Positions 15,675 through 23,640 of a stretch of DNA of 34,227 nt are shown in pieces. How positions within the stretch are numbered: the stretch's first letter is position 1; every line of letters begins with the position of its first letter. Source of the DNA: Syntrophorhabdus sp. PtaB.Bin047 (GTDB lineage: Bacteria > Desulfobacterota > Syntrophorhabdia > Syntrophorhabdales > Syntrophorhabdaceae); assembly GCA_002067235.1 (NCBI GenBank), contig MVQP01000022.1, positions 1 to 34,227 of the forward strand, in the 5' to 3' direction. The translations under genes and the position numbers were made by a program. The notes below the pieces were generated by a model. The model made no database searches. It had not been told where the DNA came from and saw nothing but the letters and a program-made list of their open reading frames with translations.

Positions 15675-16862
15675 ATGAATTCTATTGACAAAGTTGACAT
15701 TGCTGGTAAGAAAGTGCTCATGCGCGTCGACTTCAACGTGCCTGTCGACGCAAACGGGAACATCACCGACACGACGAGGATCAAGGCCCACCTTCGCTCC
15801 ATCGGGTACTGCATGGAGAAGGGCGCAAAGCTGGTCCTCATATCCCATATGGGCAGACCGAAGGGCCAGAGGGTGGACAAACTGACACTGAGACCCTGCG
15901 CGGTTGCTCTTTCAGACCTCCTGAAGAAAGAGGTCCCTTTCGTGGACGACTGCGTGGGCGAGAAGGCGCAGGCCGCGGTGGCATCCATGAAGCCGGGCGA
16001 CGTCATACTCCTCGAGAACCTGCGCTTCCACATCGGCGACGAGAAGAACGATCCCGCCTTCGCCGCCGAGCTTGCGAAACTGTGTGATGTCTATATAGAC
16101 GATGCCTTTGCCGTCTCCCACAGGAAGGCGGCATCCAACTCGGCCATCACCCAGGCCGTGAAGACATGCGCGGCGGGGTTTCTCCTGAAGGATGAGATCG
16201 ACTATTTCAACAAGGCTATGAAAGACCCCGCCCGGCCGCTCGTTGCCATCATCGGCGGCGCGAAGGTCTCTGACAAGATCGGTGTCCTCGAAAACCTCGT
16301 GGACACGGTCAACATGCTCATAATCGGCGGCGGGATGGCCTTCACTTTTCTGAAGGCCAGGGGACTGGAGATCGGCAGGTCCATCTGTGAGAATGACATG
16401 CTCGACAAGGCGAAGAGCATTATGGAGAAGGCGGGTACGAAGAACGTGAAGATCCTCCTGCCCGTCGACTGTGTCGTTGCCGACAAGGCGGAAGCGGGCG
16501 CGGCGACAAATGTCGTCCCAGTCGAAAAGATACCGCAGGATGCCCTCGGCCTCGATATCGGGCCTGACACGGCGAAGCTTTTCGGGGATGCCGTGAAAGA
16601 GGCGAAGACGATAGTGTGGAATGGTCCCATGGGCATGTTCGAAATCGATGCATTCAGCAAGGGGACCTTTGGGCTGGCAAAGGACGTGGCCGGCTCGGGC
16701 GCCCTGTCGATCATCGGCGGCGGCGATACCGATTCGGCTGTCCATAAGGCCGGCGTCAGCGACAGGATATCCTACATATCCACCGGAGGCGGGGCGTTCC
16801 TGGAACTTCTCGAAGGCAAGACGATGCCGGCCGTAGAGGCCCTCGAATCCTGCGGAGGTTGA
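15675..16862 (+). CDS. pgk: Phosphoglycerate kinase
   Basis: 395 residues. It interconverts 1,3-bisphosphoglycerate and 3-phosphoglycerate with ADP/ATP. Family blocks: RVDFNVPVD near 17-25, SHMGRPKG, ENLRFHIGDEKND, DDAFAVSHR, AIIGGAKVSDKI in the hinge, GGGMAFTFLKARG, IVWNGPMGMFE, GGGDTDSAV and STGGGAFLELLEG for nucleotide binding. A GGAAGGGG ribosome binding site precedes the ATG. The tpiA start follows the stop by one base, so the genes are co-translated. Confidence 0.98.
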   Translation: MNSIDKVDIAGKKVLMRVDFNVPVDANGNITDTTRIKAHLRSIGYCMEKGAKLVLISHMGRPKGQRVDKLTLRPCAVALSDLLKKEVPFVDDCVGEKAQAAVASMKPGDVILLENLRFHIGDEKNDPAFAAELAKLCDVYIDDAFAVSHRKAASNSAITQAVKTCAAGFLLKDEIDYFNKAMKDPARPLVAIIGGAKVSDKIGVLENLVDTVNMLIIGGGMAFTFLKARGLEIGRSICENDMLDKAKSIMEKAGTKNVKILLPVDCVVADKAEAGAATNVVPVEKIPQDALGLDIGPDTAKLFGDAVKEAKTIVWNGPMGMFEIDAFSKGTFGLAKDVAGSGALSIIGGGDTDSAVHKAGVSDRISYISTGGGAFLELLEGKTMPAVEALESCGG

Positions 16863-16863
16863 G

Positions 16864-17622
16864 ATGGCAGCATGGATGGTGGCAGGGAACTGGAAGATGA
16901 ACAATACTACGGGGGAGGCGGTGGCGCTCGCGAAAGAGATCGTTGCCGGCCTGCCGGACATCGCGGGACACGGCGAGGTCGTTCTGGCGCCGTCCTTCAC
17001 GGTCCTCAAGAGCGTGCATGACGTCTTGAGCGGCAGCAAGGTCGCCCTCGCTTCCCAGAACATATTCTTTGAGGACAAGGGGGCCTATACCGGCGAGATA
17101 TCACCGGGGATGCTCAAGGACGCAGGTTGCACGTACGCCATTATCGGCCACTCGGAACGGAGAAAGTATTTCCACGAGACCGACGAGGGCGTGAACCTCA
17201 AGGCGAAGAAATGCCTCGCGGTGGGATTGAAGCCCATTATCTGTGTTGGTGAGACCGATGAAGAACGCGAGGCGGGCATTACGGAGTTCGTTGTGGGGAT
17301 CCAGGTGAAGAAGGCCCTGGCGGGTATTCCCGATATCGGGGAGGTCACCATCGCATATGAACCCGTGTGGGCGATTGGTACCGGAAAGAACGCTACACCG
17401 GGCCAGGCGGAAGAAGTCCATGGATTTATTCGAAATATCCTGCGAGACCTTTACGGGGACGCCTCCTCAGGCGTGCGGATCCTCTATGGCGGCTCCGTGA
17501 CGGCGGAGAATTTCGGCGAATTAATTGCCATGAAAAACATAAATGGTGCACTTGTTGGTGGTGCATCCTTGAAATCCGGAAGTTTTCTTGGTATAATAAG
17601 CCGCGCATTGGAGAACGGATAA
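16864..17622 (+). CDS. tpiA: Triosephosphate isomerase
   Basis: 252 residues. Substrate-binding Asn9 and Lys11 (GNWKMN), catalytic His96 (IGHSERR) and Glu166 (AYEPVWAIGTG), phosphate-binding YGGSVTAEN and GGASL. It equilibrates dihydroxyacetone phosphate and glyceraldehyde-3-phosphate, completing the triose block with gap and pgk. The ribosome binding site GGAGG is inside the end of pgk; the stop overlaps the secG start as TAATG. Confidence 0.98.
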   Translation: MAAWMVAGNWKMNNTTGEAVALAKEIVAGLPDIAGHGEVVLAPSFTVLKSVHDVLSGSKVALASQNIFFEDKGAYTGEISPGMLKDAGCTYAIIGHSERRKYFHETDEGVNLKAKKCLAVGLKPIICVGETDEEREAGITEFVVGIQVKKALAGIPDIGEVTIAYEPVWAIGTGKNATPGQAEEVHGFIRNILRDLYGDASSGVRILYGGSVTAENFGELIAMKNINGALVGGASLKSGSFLGIISRALENG

Positions 17623-17921
17623 TGACAATAGTAGTTGCCATCATACATGTGATAATAGCGATTGCCCTGATTCTCATAGTGCTTTTGCAGACGGGAAGAG
17701 GATCGGACATGGGGGCTGCCTTCGGCGGCGGTTCAAGCCAGACCCTTTTCGGCAGTTCCGGATCCTCGGGTTTCATGACGAAATTGACGACAATAGCAGC
17801 GGTTGTTTTTATGTTGACAAGCCTGGTGCTTGCGTATACTTATAGTCATAAGGGAAGCACTGTAAGGAATGTACCGGCGCAGAGCCAGCAGCAGAACGCT
17901 CCAGCGCAGGGGGCGAAATGA
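17622..17921 (+). CDS. secG: Preprotein translocase subunit SecG
   Basis: 99 residues. Two membrane spans (about 2-22 and 53-73) with the hallmark LLQTGRGSDMGAAFGGGSSQTLFGSSGSSGF between them, then a short glutamine-rich tail. SecG stimulates SecYE translocation. The ATG overlaps the tpiA stop (TAATG). tRNA-Leu(GAG) follows 8 nt after the stop, the same secG-leuU order known from Escherichia coli. Confidence 0.96.
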   Translation: MTIVVAIIHVIIAIALILIVLLQTGRGSDMGAAFGGGSSQTLFGSSGSSGFMTKLTTIAAVVFMLTSLVLAYTYSHKGSTVRNVPAQSQQQNAPAQGAK

Positions 17922-17929
17922 CAAAAAAT

Positions 17930-18011
17930 GCCGAAGTGGTGGAAGTGGCAGACACACCATCTTGAGGGGGTGGCGGGGAGACTCGTGCGGGTTCAAATCC
18001 CGCCTTCGGCA
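17930..18011 (+). tRNA. tRNA-Leu (anticodon GAG)
   Basis: Acceptor GCCGAAG/CTTCGGC with discriminator A, anticodon stem CCATC/GGTGG with loop TTGAGGG (anticodon GAG), a class II variable arm (GGGGAGACTCGT region) and T-arm GCGGG-TTCAAAT-CCCGC. The 3' CCA is not encoded (ATT follows), unlike the tRNA-His in this window. Likely processed from the secG transcript. Confidence 0.96.
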
Positions 18012-18121
18012 TTATATAACCTCGCATAGCTGTTGGTCGAGTGGCTGTCTGCAGGGATTTCTGGACTACCTCCACGTAACGTTCTGACCTTACTCAGAGA
18101 GTTGATCATAGTCGGGTTTTC

Positions 18122-18149
18122 CGCCGGGAGATTCGGCGTTTCACTTTTT
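18122..18149 (+). terminator. Candidate terminator after tRNA-Leu
   Basis: A CGCCG/CGGCG stem (18122-18126 and 18134-18138) with a 7-nt loop, followed by TTTCACTTTTTC. It is a short stem with an interrupted T-run, about 110 nt after the tRNA and correctly oriented. Confidence 0.45.
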
Positions 18150-18325
18150 CTTGAATAAACCTATTGACTTCTGAATCACTTCTGTGGTATTAGGACAATA
18201 TTGTGAAATATGTTGCTAAGGTGGTTCTGGATTCCGCCTTAGGCGTCGCATCAAGTTTCTCAATTGGCAGTTGGGCAATGCTTGAATACGTTTCGTGAGG
18301 GGAAGTACACGGGCGGGGGGTGTCG
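18150..18325. promoter_or_regulatory. Leader region of the zinc-ribbon protein gene with weak candidate promoter
   Basis: There is no gene in this AT-rich stretch. TTGACT followed after 18 nt by TATTAG (around 18164-18193) is a possible sigma70 promoter. GGGGGG just before 18320 can serve as ribosome binding site for the ATG at 18326. Confidence 0.3.
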
Positions 18326-18730
18326 ATGGAACAAAGCGCAGTGCGGAAACCGAAAGGTGATCTCCACGTTTCCGTGGAGGAACGTAACAGGGGACTTAAA
18401 GACCTCGATTTTTTCGCCGATCATACCCATCTTCAGAACCTCATTCAGTTCAATGCCCACAGGACAGTATCCGATATGGGGCCGCTATACCTGCGATGTG
18501 CCCTGACATCGCTGTCGTGCCCGGAGTGCGGCGCCGAGGTAAAACGCAGCTACCGGCTTCATCCCCGGGAGTGGCTCCTGAAATTCGCCGGCCGTAAGGT
18601 TTTCTACTGCACACACTGCAACTGGCGCGAGGTTGTGAAAATGGGCGAGTGGGAATGGCAGACGATACTCACCGTCCTCGTTGCCTTTCTCATCGTATGC
18701 GGTGCCTCGATCCACTGGATTTTGCGGTAG
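18326..18730 (+). CDS. Zinc-ribbon protein with C-terminal membrane anchor
   Basis: 134 residues, no family recognised. Residues 1-57 are hydrophilic with several histidines. Two CxxC knuckles, Cys65/Cys68 (CPEC) and Cys95/Cys98 (CTHC), form a likely zinc ribbon separated by 26 basic residues. A single membrane span (about 111-131) ends the protein, so the ribbon would face the cytoplasm or periplasm depending on topology. The ATG at 18326 with upstream G-rich ribosome binding site is preferred to the GTG at 18320. It stands alone upstream of the MEDS-PAS sensor; no functional link is apparent. Confidence 0.7.
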   Translation: MEQSAVRKPKGDLHVSVEERNRGLKDLDFFADHTHLQNLIQFNAHRTVSDMGPLYLRCALTSLSCPECGAEVKRSYRLHPREWLLKFAGRKVFYCTHCNWREVVKMGEWEWQTILTVLVAFLIVCGASIHWILR

Positions 18731-18866
18731 GTGCGCCGCCGGTACCCGCAACTTCCTTGAGACTCTCTCGCGGAATTGATCATTCCCACCAGATCGCTGA
18801 CCTCCGGTCATCCCCGATGCGGTTCCTTTTCCGAAGTCTTTCAATTTTTTAGAGAAAAAAGGGAAA

Positions 18867-18875
18867 TGATATGAT
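18867..18875 (+). promoter_or_regulatory. Candidate extended -10 promoter for the MEDS-PAS gene
   Basis: TGATATGAT (TG-N-TATGAT, 18867-18875) is an extended -10 element in an AT-rich stretch about 60 nt before the GTG start at 18933. No convincing -35 is visible, which is tolerated by extended -10 promoters. Confidence 0.35.
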
Positions 18876-18932
18876 AAAAAAGACCTGGGTACGGGTTCAT
18901 CAGCGTAGCAGGGGTCATAAGCGGGTAGGTAG

Positions 18933-20759
18933 GTGACGAGACTAAGATCACTGAGACCAGGGGATTATCATTGCTTTCTCTATGAGAGCGAATCGGAAGC
19001 GAACGCCTTCGGTCTGTCCTTTATCCGTCAGGGACTGGACAAGAGGGAAAAGGTCATCTACTTCGCGGCCGATCACAGCGCTGAGGCTCTCGTCGAGTCT
19101 CTGAGGCAGGACGGGGTCGATGTGGATTCCGTCATGAAGGCCGGTCAACTCCAGGTGGAGAAGAGCGAGCCCGACTCCTGCGAGAAGATAGCGCGGGATA
19201 TGGCCCTCATCGGGTCGGACCCTTTACCCTCCGGAGATACGGCGCATCCCGCATACACCTGCTTGCGCATAGCCGTTGACGACACGCTGCGGTTGAACCA
19301 TACGGGAGAGGAAGGCCTCTGGGTGCCCGCCGCCATCGACCGCCTCGAGGCCATGGTCAGCGTGAAATGTGTCGTGGTCTTCATGTACGGTCTCGACCAG
19401 CTCTCGCCGGACGCCCTGTTCCGTGTCCTGGCGACCTATCCCACTCTCATCATCGGCGATGACATCTACGAGAACTTTCTCTTCCGTGACCCCGTGATGT
19501 CCGGCCAGAAAGGGACGAAGAAGCTTAAAGCGGAGCATCTTCTGGACCTTTTGAAGGACCACAGGAAATTGAAGGACGCCATCAGGAAGGGCGGCCTCGC
19601 ACTCCGGGCGAGCGAGGACAACTACCGGTCCATCTTTGAATCCGCGGCGAACCTGATCGCCATAGTCGATAAGAAGGGCAGGATCGTCGACTGCAATGGA
19701 AAGATAAGGGAGGTGCTCGGTTACGAAAAAGAGGAGGTCATCGGTAGGTCGATAGCCGCCCTCTTTCACCCCGACCACCTGTACCGGGCCTTCGAGATAC
19801 TCAAGGAGGTCGTCAAGAAAGGCTCCTCGTATAACAAGCAGTACCAGATGGTCAAGAAGGACGGGTCGACGGCGTACGTGAGCGTCAACTCCACGCCGCT
19901 CAAGAACGAGAGGGGCAAGATAGCAAGGGTGGTGTCCGTCGTCGAGGATATCACGGAGCGCAAGAGGGTCGAGGAGGCCCTTTTTGAAAGCGAAAGGCGG
20001 TTTCGCCAGCTTGTCGAGATCCTTCCCGATGCTATCCTCACCCTTGCCGACGGACGGATCATATTTGCTAACAGCGCGGCATACAACCTCTTCGGGGTTG
20101 GACATCCGCGAGACCTCATCGGCCGGCGCATGGAGGATTTCCTGGATGCCCCGGGGGCCGAGGCCGTGCGCAAATGTTTCGAGGCCATACAGCAGAACGG
20201 GAAGACGGGCAGAGTCGCCAGGGTCGCCACCGGCCGGGCCGACGGCTCCGTCGTCATCATCGAGTGGAGCGGAATGGCCCTGAATCAAAAGGAGGGCGGC
20301 GGTATCCTCTTCATGGGCAGAGACGTGACGGAGAGTGAAGCGGCCGAGAAGCTCGTGCGCGAATCGGAGGAGCGGTACAGGATAGCTGTCGAGAATTCGA
20401 ACGATGGCGTGGCGATAGTCCGCGGAGAGAACTATGTCTACGTTAACAAAAAGCTGGCGGAGATGTTCGGATACAGGAGTGCCAATGATGTTGTGGGCAA
20501 GAACATATCCGTGACGATCCACCCTGATGACCGAAAGCGCGTCCTCACCATCAACCACATGCGCCAGAGGGGCGAAAAGGTCCCGGACCGGTACGAGTTC
20601 AAAGGGATGCACAGAGACGGGTCCATCATCTTCATAGAGGTCTCGGCGACCCCTGTTGTCTACAACGGCGAAGCGGGATCCCTGGTATACCTTCGGGATA
20701 TTACGGCACGCAAGGAAATGGAAGACACCCTGAGAATGATCGGCAGGATATTCCCCTGA
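18933..20759 (+). CDS. MEDS-PAS-PAS-PAS sensory protein without output domain
   Basis: 608 residues from a GTG start. Residues about 5-170 match the MEDS (DcmR-like) sensory domain: LRPGDYHCFLYESESEANAFGLSFIRQGL and EKVIYFAADHS. Three PAS domains follow (about 228-350, 357-470, 477-600), each closing with a D-I/V-T-E-R/A-K signature. The protein stops at RKEMEDTLRMIGRIFP, exactly where a HisKA, GGDEF or other output domain would normally begin, and no kinase residues are present. The next gene is convergent 15 nt on. It could be a stand-alone sensor that works by protein contact, or a truncated kinase. GGTAGGT upstream may be the ribosome binding site. Confidence 0.85.
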   Translation: MTRLRSLRPGDYHCFLYESESEANAFGLSFIRQGLDKREKVIYFAADHSAEALVESLRQDGVDVDSVMKAGQLQVEKSEPDSCEKIARDMALIGSDPLPSGDTAHPAYTCLRIAVDDTLRLNHTGEEGLWVPAAIDRLEAMVSVKCVVVFMYGLDQLSPDALFRVLATYPTLIIGDDIYENFLFRDPVMSGQKGTKKLKAEHLLDLLKDHRKLKDAIRKGGLALRASEDNYRSIFESAANLIAIVDKKGRIVDCNGKIREVLGYEKEEVIGRSIAALFHPDHLYRAFEILKEVVKKGSSYNKQYQMVKKDGSTAYVSVNSTPLKNERGKIARVVSVVEDITERKRVEEALFESERRFRQLVEILPDAILTLADGRIIFANSAAYNLFGVGHPRDLIGRRMEDFLDAPGAEAVRKCFEAIQQNGKTGRVARVATGRADGSVVIIEWSGMALNQKEGGGILFMGRDVTESEAAEKLVRESEERYRIAVENSNDGVAIVRGENYVYVNKKLAEMFGYRSANDVVGKNISVTIHPDDRKRVLTINHMRQRGEKVPDRYEFKGMHRDGSIIFIEVSATPVVYNGEAGSLVYLRDITARKEMEDTLRMIGRIFP

Positions 20760-20773
20760 ATCCTTGCTCCGGT

Positions 20774-21817
20774 TCACTCATCGAGAAACCTTGAAACAGC
20801 TGTCATTATCCTTGTTCCTTCACACTGCAGTATGTAATGGCCGCAGTCACTGTCGAGAACCAGCGACCGGCCTTTGAGAAGGCCCGCGAGTTCCTTTGCC
20901 GGTTGCGGGTTCACCATCAGGTCCCGAGCGGAGACCACGGTGAACGTTTCGGCGGTGATCCTCCGTAAGCCCCCCGCGGAATTGCCAAGGGTTGTGTACA
21001 CATCGTGCCCGATCATCGCTTTCAACTGACGCGCGATATCGATGGGATCGTGCTCCTTCATGTCTTTTTCCGCTTTCTCGAGATACAGGGGCAACCCCGA
21101 ACGATCCTGCCTGGCAATGAAATGTTCCGGGGTACCCGACGCCATCGCAAAAACACCGGCGGCCACTGCGAGTGCCCTCTCGTCCCAGACCTCTCCGGTT
21201 TGACCGCTGCCAAGGACCGCGAGACCGGTCCGGTAGAGAAGAAGGTCGTAAGATGTCGGTCTCGGTGTTCCGGTGATGGGCACGGCTTTGCCGATGCTGC
21301 CGGGATATGCGGCCAGCCATTGGAAGGTTTGCATCCCGCCCATGGAGATGCCGATAACAGCGTGCAGATGCTTTATGCCCAGCTTCTCCGTGACAAGCCG
21401 GTATTGGGCGTGGACCATGTCCCCTATGGTAATATCGGGGAACAACAGACCCCTCTGCGTGGCGCTATTCGAGGGAGACGATGATACCCCGTTCCCGAAG
21501 GCGTCAACGGCGATGACGAAATACCGGGAGGGGTCGACGAGCTTTCCCGGACCAATGAGGGCCTCGAGATCGGCCGATGTCCCCATAAACCACGTTGGAA
21601 AGACGACCGCGTTGGACCCCGATCCGTCGAGTTTTCCGAATGTGCGATAACCGAGGAGGCAATCACGGATCACACCGCCTCCCTCAAGCCTGAAATCTCC
21701 CATTCGGAAGAATTGCTGTTCCGCGCCTGTGTTCCCCGGTTGGAGGAGCAAGAGGAGCGCGGCCACGAGGACGCAGATCGCGAGAGATCCTGTTGCTGCT
21801 GTTCCTTTTCTTTTCAT
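20774..21817 (-). CDS. Exported alpha/beta hydrolase of the MetX (homoserine acetyltransferase-like) family
   Basis: 347 residues. An N-terminal signal peptide (about 1-32, MKRKG then a leucine-rich core) precedes an alpha/beta hydrolase with the MetX-family layout: VVFPTWFMGT, VIAVDAFGNGVSSSPSN, nucleophile elbow GISMGGMQ with Ser158, and predicted triad partners Asp299 (ARDLMVNP) and His327 (CGHYI). Cytoplasmic MetX acetylates homoserine; an exported member is unlikely to do so and is better called a secreted hydrolase or acyltransferase. AGGAG sits 8 nt upstream of the ATG. It is convergent with the MEDS-PAS gene. Confidence 0.87.
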   Translation of the reverse strand: MKRKGTAATGSLAICVLVAALLLLLQPGNTGAEQQFFRMGDFRLEGGGVIRDCLLGYRTFGKLDGSGSNAVVFPTWFMGTSADLEALIGPGKLVDPSRYFVIAVDAFGNGVSSSPSNSATQRGLLFPDITIGDMVHAQYRLVTEKLGIKHLHAVIGISMGGMQTFQWLAAYPGSIGKAVPITGTPRPTSYDLLLYRTGLAVLGSGQTGEVWDERALAVAAGVFAMASGTPEHFIARQDRSGLPLYLEKAEKDMKEHDPIDIARQLKAMIGHDVYTTLGNSAGGLRRITAETFTVVSARDLMVNPQPAKELAGLLKGRSLVLDSDCGHYILQCEGTRIMTAVSRFLDE

Positions 21818-21916
21818 GTCTCATTCTCCTTTGGAGGACCCGGCAATGGACGATCTTGTTCATTGTAAAGGTTCTGGCCATTGTTTACAATAGGAGCATG
21901 TGACCGTGGAGGTGTC

Positions 21917-22468
21917 ATGATGAAACGATATATGCTTGTGCTGGGCCTTCTCGTCATTCTTGGGGGATGGGGATGCTCGATGGTCACCTCGGGGCAGCCC
22001 ATCGGGGACACGCCTGTTGTTCTCGACCACGTGGACTGGGAAGGGACGTGGACCGCCGCAGATGGCGGTCCTGTCGTGGTGCGGGTGGAGGATGCCCGGA
22101 AGGGGCAGCTGAGACTTGCCTGGATGGAAGGTGACAGGGAGATGGCGCTGAAGACTGCCGACGTGACGCTCCTCAAGACCGGGACATGGCATTTCGCGAA
22201 CCTGAAGGATCAGACGAAGGCCGGGCCCCCCGTCTATCTCTTCGCACGGGTGAAGAAACAAAAGGGGTTGCTCATCATCTGGCCCCCCAGGCCTGAACGG
22301 TTCGCCCGGCTCATCAACGACAAGGTCCTGCCCGGCACTGTGTCCAAAGAGCAGGTCTTCCTCGGGGAACTCGGACCGGAACACATGAGGGTCATCACCT
22401 CGGAAGAAAGGGGCGTGCTCTTCGACTGGGAGAGCCCTATTGTCCTGATAAGAACAGGTGATAGGTGA
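21917..22468 (+). CDS. Putative lipoprotein
   Basis: About 183 residues. The start is MMKRYMLVLGLLVILGGWGC, a short signal sequence with Cys20 after GWG, an imperfect lipobox. The body carries mostly beta-like segments (WEGTWTAADGGPVVVRVED, AWMEGDREMALKTADV), reminiscent of small lipocalin-like lipoproteins, though no family is certain. GGAGG (21908-21912) is better placed for the second ATG (21920) than the first (21917). The last codons (RTGDR) and TGA stop lie inside the first heptamers of repeat element C. Confidence 0.7.
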   Translation: MMKRYMLVLGLLVILGGWGCSMVTSGQPIGDTPVVLDHVDWEGTWTAADGGPVVVRVEDARKGQLRLAWMEGDREMALKTADVTLLKTGTWHFANLKDQTKAGPPVYLFARVKKQKGLLIIWPPRPERFARLINDKVLPGTVSKEQVFLGELGPEHMRVITSEERGVLFDWESPIVLIRTGDR

Positions 22469-22567
22469 TGGGGAAGAAGTGAAAGAAGCAGGTGATGGGT
22501 AATGGGTTATGGGTGATAGGGAGCTACTTCCCGCCACCTGTTACCCATAACCTATTACCTATCTTCT
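22455..22567. repeat. Inverted heptamer-repeat element C (GGTTATG type)
   Basis: The left arm has GGTGATA-GGTGATG near 22457, then GGTGATG, GGTAATG, GGTTATG, GGTGATA (22491-22518), all on a 7-nt period. After a short AGCTAC turn the right arm reads the inverted set (CTGTTAC, CCATAAC, CTATTAC, CTATC, about 22537-22563). It lies between two convergent genes and supplies the stop codons of both: GATAGGTGA ends the lipoprotein and, on the other strand, GATAGGTAA ends the NYN protein. Confidence 0.88.
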
Positions 22568-23175
22568 TCGGCTGCATCGAAGGTGTACTTGAGGCGGTTG
22601 TTGATCTCGCTCAAGAGGCCCTTTATGAACATCTCTTCGAGTATGGCGTCTATCTCGCCGGCCCCCGCCTTGTCACGAAGGAGCGATTCGATGTGCTTCT
22701 TGAGGGTCCGCAGCGTCCGGGGCCGCTTCTGCCCGTCGATCTTGTTCAGGTTGTTGACGATGTAGTTGGTGAAGTTCGATGAAGGAAGCTGTTTCTTGCT
22801 GTCGGACAGCTCGGCGGGATTGGCTATCCTTCGCGTCTTTATGCCCATCTCGTTCACGTACCTGATGAGAGAATCATATCCGCTGTCCTTCGAGAGTATG
22901 ACGATCTCCACGTCCTTGTCCATTCTCTCGCTGAGCCTTCCCAGCTCGAAGGCGAGATGGAAATCGAGATTGTTCTTGCCGTCTCCGGCTATCTTCACCC
23001 ATATCAGGCGGTCCCCGAAAGACTGTGCCTTTTCGACAAGGGAGAAGGGGATCTTGTTCTGGGATTTGCCCACAAAAATGGCAATACTCGTATTGGTCGT
23101 GTCGATGTTGTCGAAATCGAACTTCTGGATGTTCTCGAAGTCGATGAGGATTATCCTTGTCGTTTTGGTTTCCAT
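22555..23175 (-). CDS. NYN/PIN-like domain protein
   Basis: 206 residues. The N-terminal half shows the acidic residues of the NYN branch of PIN-like nucleases: IILIDFENIQ (Asp12, Glu14), KNNLDFHLAFELGRL, and VILSKDSGYDSLIRYV with two aspartates expected to bind metal. Such proteins are predicted to cleave RNA. The C-terminal 70 residues are charged and helical (LRTLKKHIESLLRDKAG, FIKGLLSEINNRLKYTF) and look like a winged-helix or RNA-binding module. No antitoxin gene is adjacent. The final Asp-Arg and stop are encoded by repeat element C. No clear ribosome binding site precedes the ATG. Confidence 0.85.
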   Translation of the reverse strand: METKTTRIILIDFENIQKFDFDNIDTTNTSIAIFVGKSQNKIPFSLVEKAQSFGDRLIWVKIAGDGKNNLDFHLAFELGRLSERMDKDVEIVILSKDSGYDSLIRYVNEMGIKTRRIANPAELSDSKKQLPSSNFTNYIVNNLNKIDGQKRPRTLRTLKKHIESLLRDKAGAGEIDAILEEMFIKGLLSEINNRLKYTFDAAEEDR

Positions 23176-23219
23176 AATATAATGATAACTGTTTTCGGGG
23201 AATTACTCAAGAAGGAATA

Positions 23220-23261
23220 GGGGGAGGGGGCGGGGAGAGGGAAGTGGGAGAGGGGGCGGGG
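23220..23261 (+). other. G-rich tract (possible G-quadruplex), outer arm of element D
   Basis: At least seven runs of three or more G separated by 1-4 bases. The plus strand could form a quadruplex. A C-rich counterpart (about 23460-23475) closes the other side of element D, so the tract may instead pair with it. Confidence 0.55.
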
Positions 23262-23263
23262 TG

Positions 23264-23458
23264 TTTGATAGGACCAATAGGAGAAATGGGACCAATGGGA
23301 CAAATAGGACCTATAGGACGCTTAGGGCCTATAGGACGGATCGATTTTCTGCTGCGGGCGGGCAATCGCACTTCAACACGTCCTATTAGTCCTATCTGTC
23401 CTATGGGTCCGATATGTCCTATAGGTCTTATCCATCCTATAGGTCCTATCGCTTCTGT
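23264..23458. repeat. Inverted nonamer-repeat element D (ATAGGACCT type)
   Basis: Left arm: eight consecutive 9-nt units close to ATAGGACCA (about 23268-23339), for example ATGGGACCA and ATAGGACCT. Right arm: eight inverted units close to CCTATAGGT (about 23381-23452). A roughly 40-nt GC-rich loop with TTCTGCTGCGGGCGGG separates them, and G-rich and C-rich flanks extend the symmetry. Because the period is a multiple of three, reading the plus strand gives a collagen-like Gly-Pro-Ile string, which I regard as incidental. It is located between the divergent NYN and moaA genes. Confidence 0.9.
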
Positions 23459-23540
23459 CCCGCCTTCCCCCTCCCTTGTTGAAAAAAAGCCCGTTTACGG
23501 GTATTATAGTGCGTGTCTTTACCGATCGCGGTCGGGCCGC

Positions 23541-23640
23541 CGATGAGAATCCGGGATGGGGATCCCGGGACCGCAGCTTTCCCTGTGTGGCGAGAGAGCA
23601 AAGGCCGGAAACAGGGGAGGCCACAGAAGCCTTCCGGAGG
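23541..23640 (+). promoter_or_regulatory. Structured moaA leader, possible riboswitch
   Basis: The 5' region contains a perfect 7-bp hairpin (CCGGGAT-GGGG-ATCCCGG, 23551-23568) and then alternative pairings: CCCTGT (23581) with ACAGGG (23611), TGTGGC with GCCACA (23621 region), and CCGGAA (23605-23610) with TTCCGG (23632-23637), the last next to GGAGG. Competing helices before a molybdopterin gene recall Moco riboswitches, and the overall look also recalls cobalamin leaders. No consensus core could be confirmed by eye. Confidence 0.35.

Noticed and set aside
14480-16033. Long minus-strand frames over gap and pgk
   Set aside because: Codon-bias shadows; both sense-strand enzymes are unmistakable.
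18264-18506. 80-residue frame overlapping the zinc-ribbon gene
   Set aside because: The alternative frame at 18326-18730 has paired CxxC knuckles, a membrane span and a better placed ribosome binding site.
19224-20777. 517-residue minus-strand frame
   Set aside because: Antisense of the MEDS-PAS gene, no domain pattern.
22555-23175. Toxin of a toxin-antitoxin pair
   Set aside because: NYN/PIN-like fold would fit, but no small antitoxin gene is adjacent and the protein has an extra C-terminal module.
23264-23458. CRISPR array
   Set aside because: Units are 9 nt, directly adjacent and inverted in the second half; there are no spacers and no cas genes.
23244-23546. Collagen-like Gly-Pro-Ile open frame
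   Set aside because: It is the translation of the 9-nt repeat units of element D; it runs across both inverted arms and the loop, and no ribosome binding site is placed for it.
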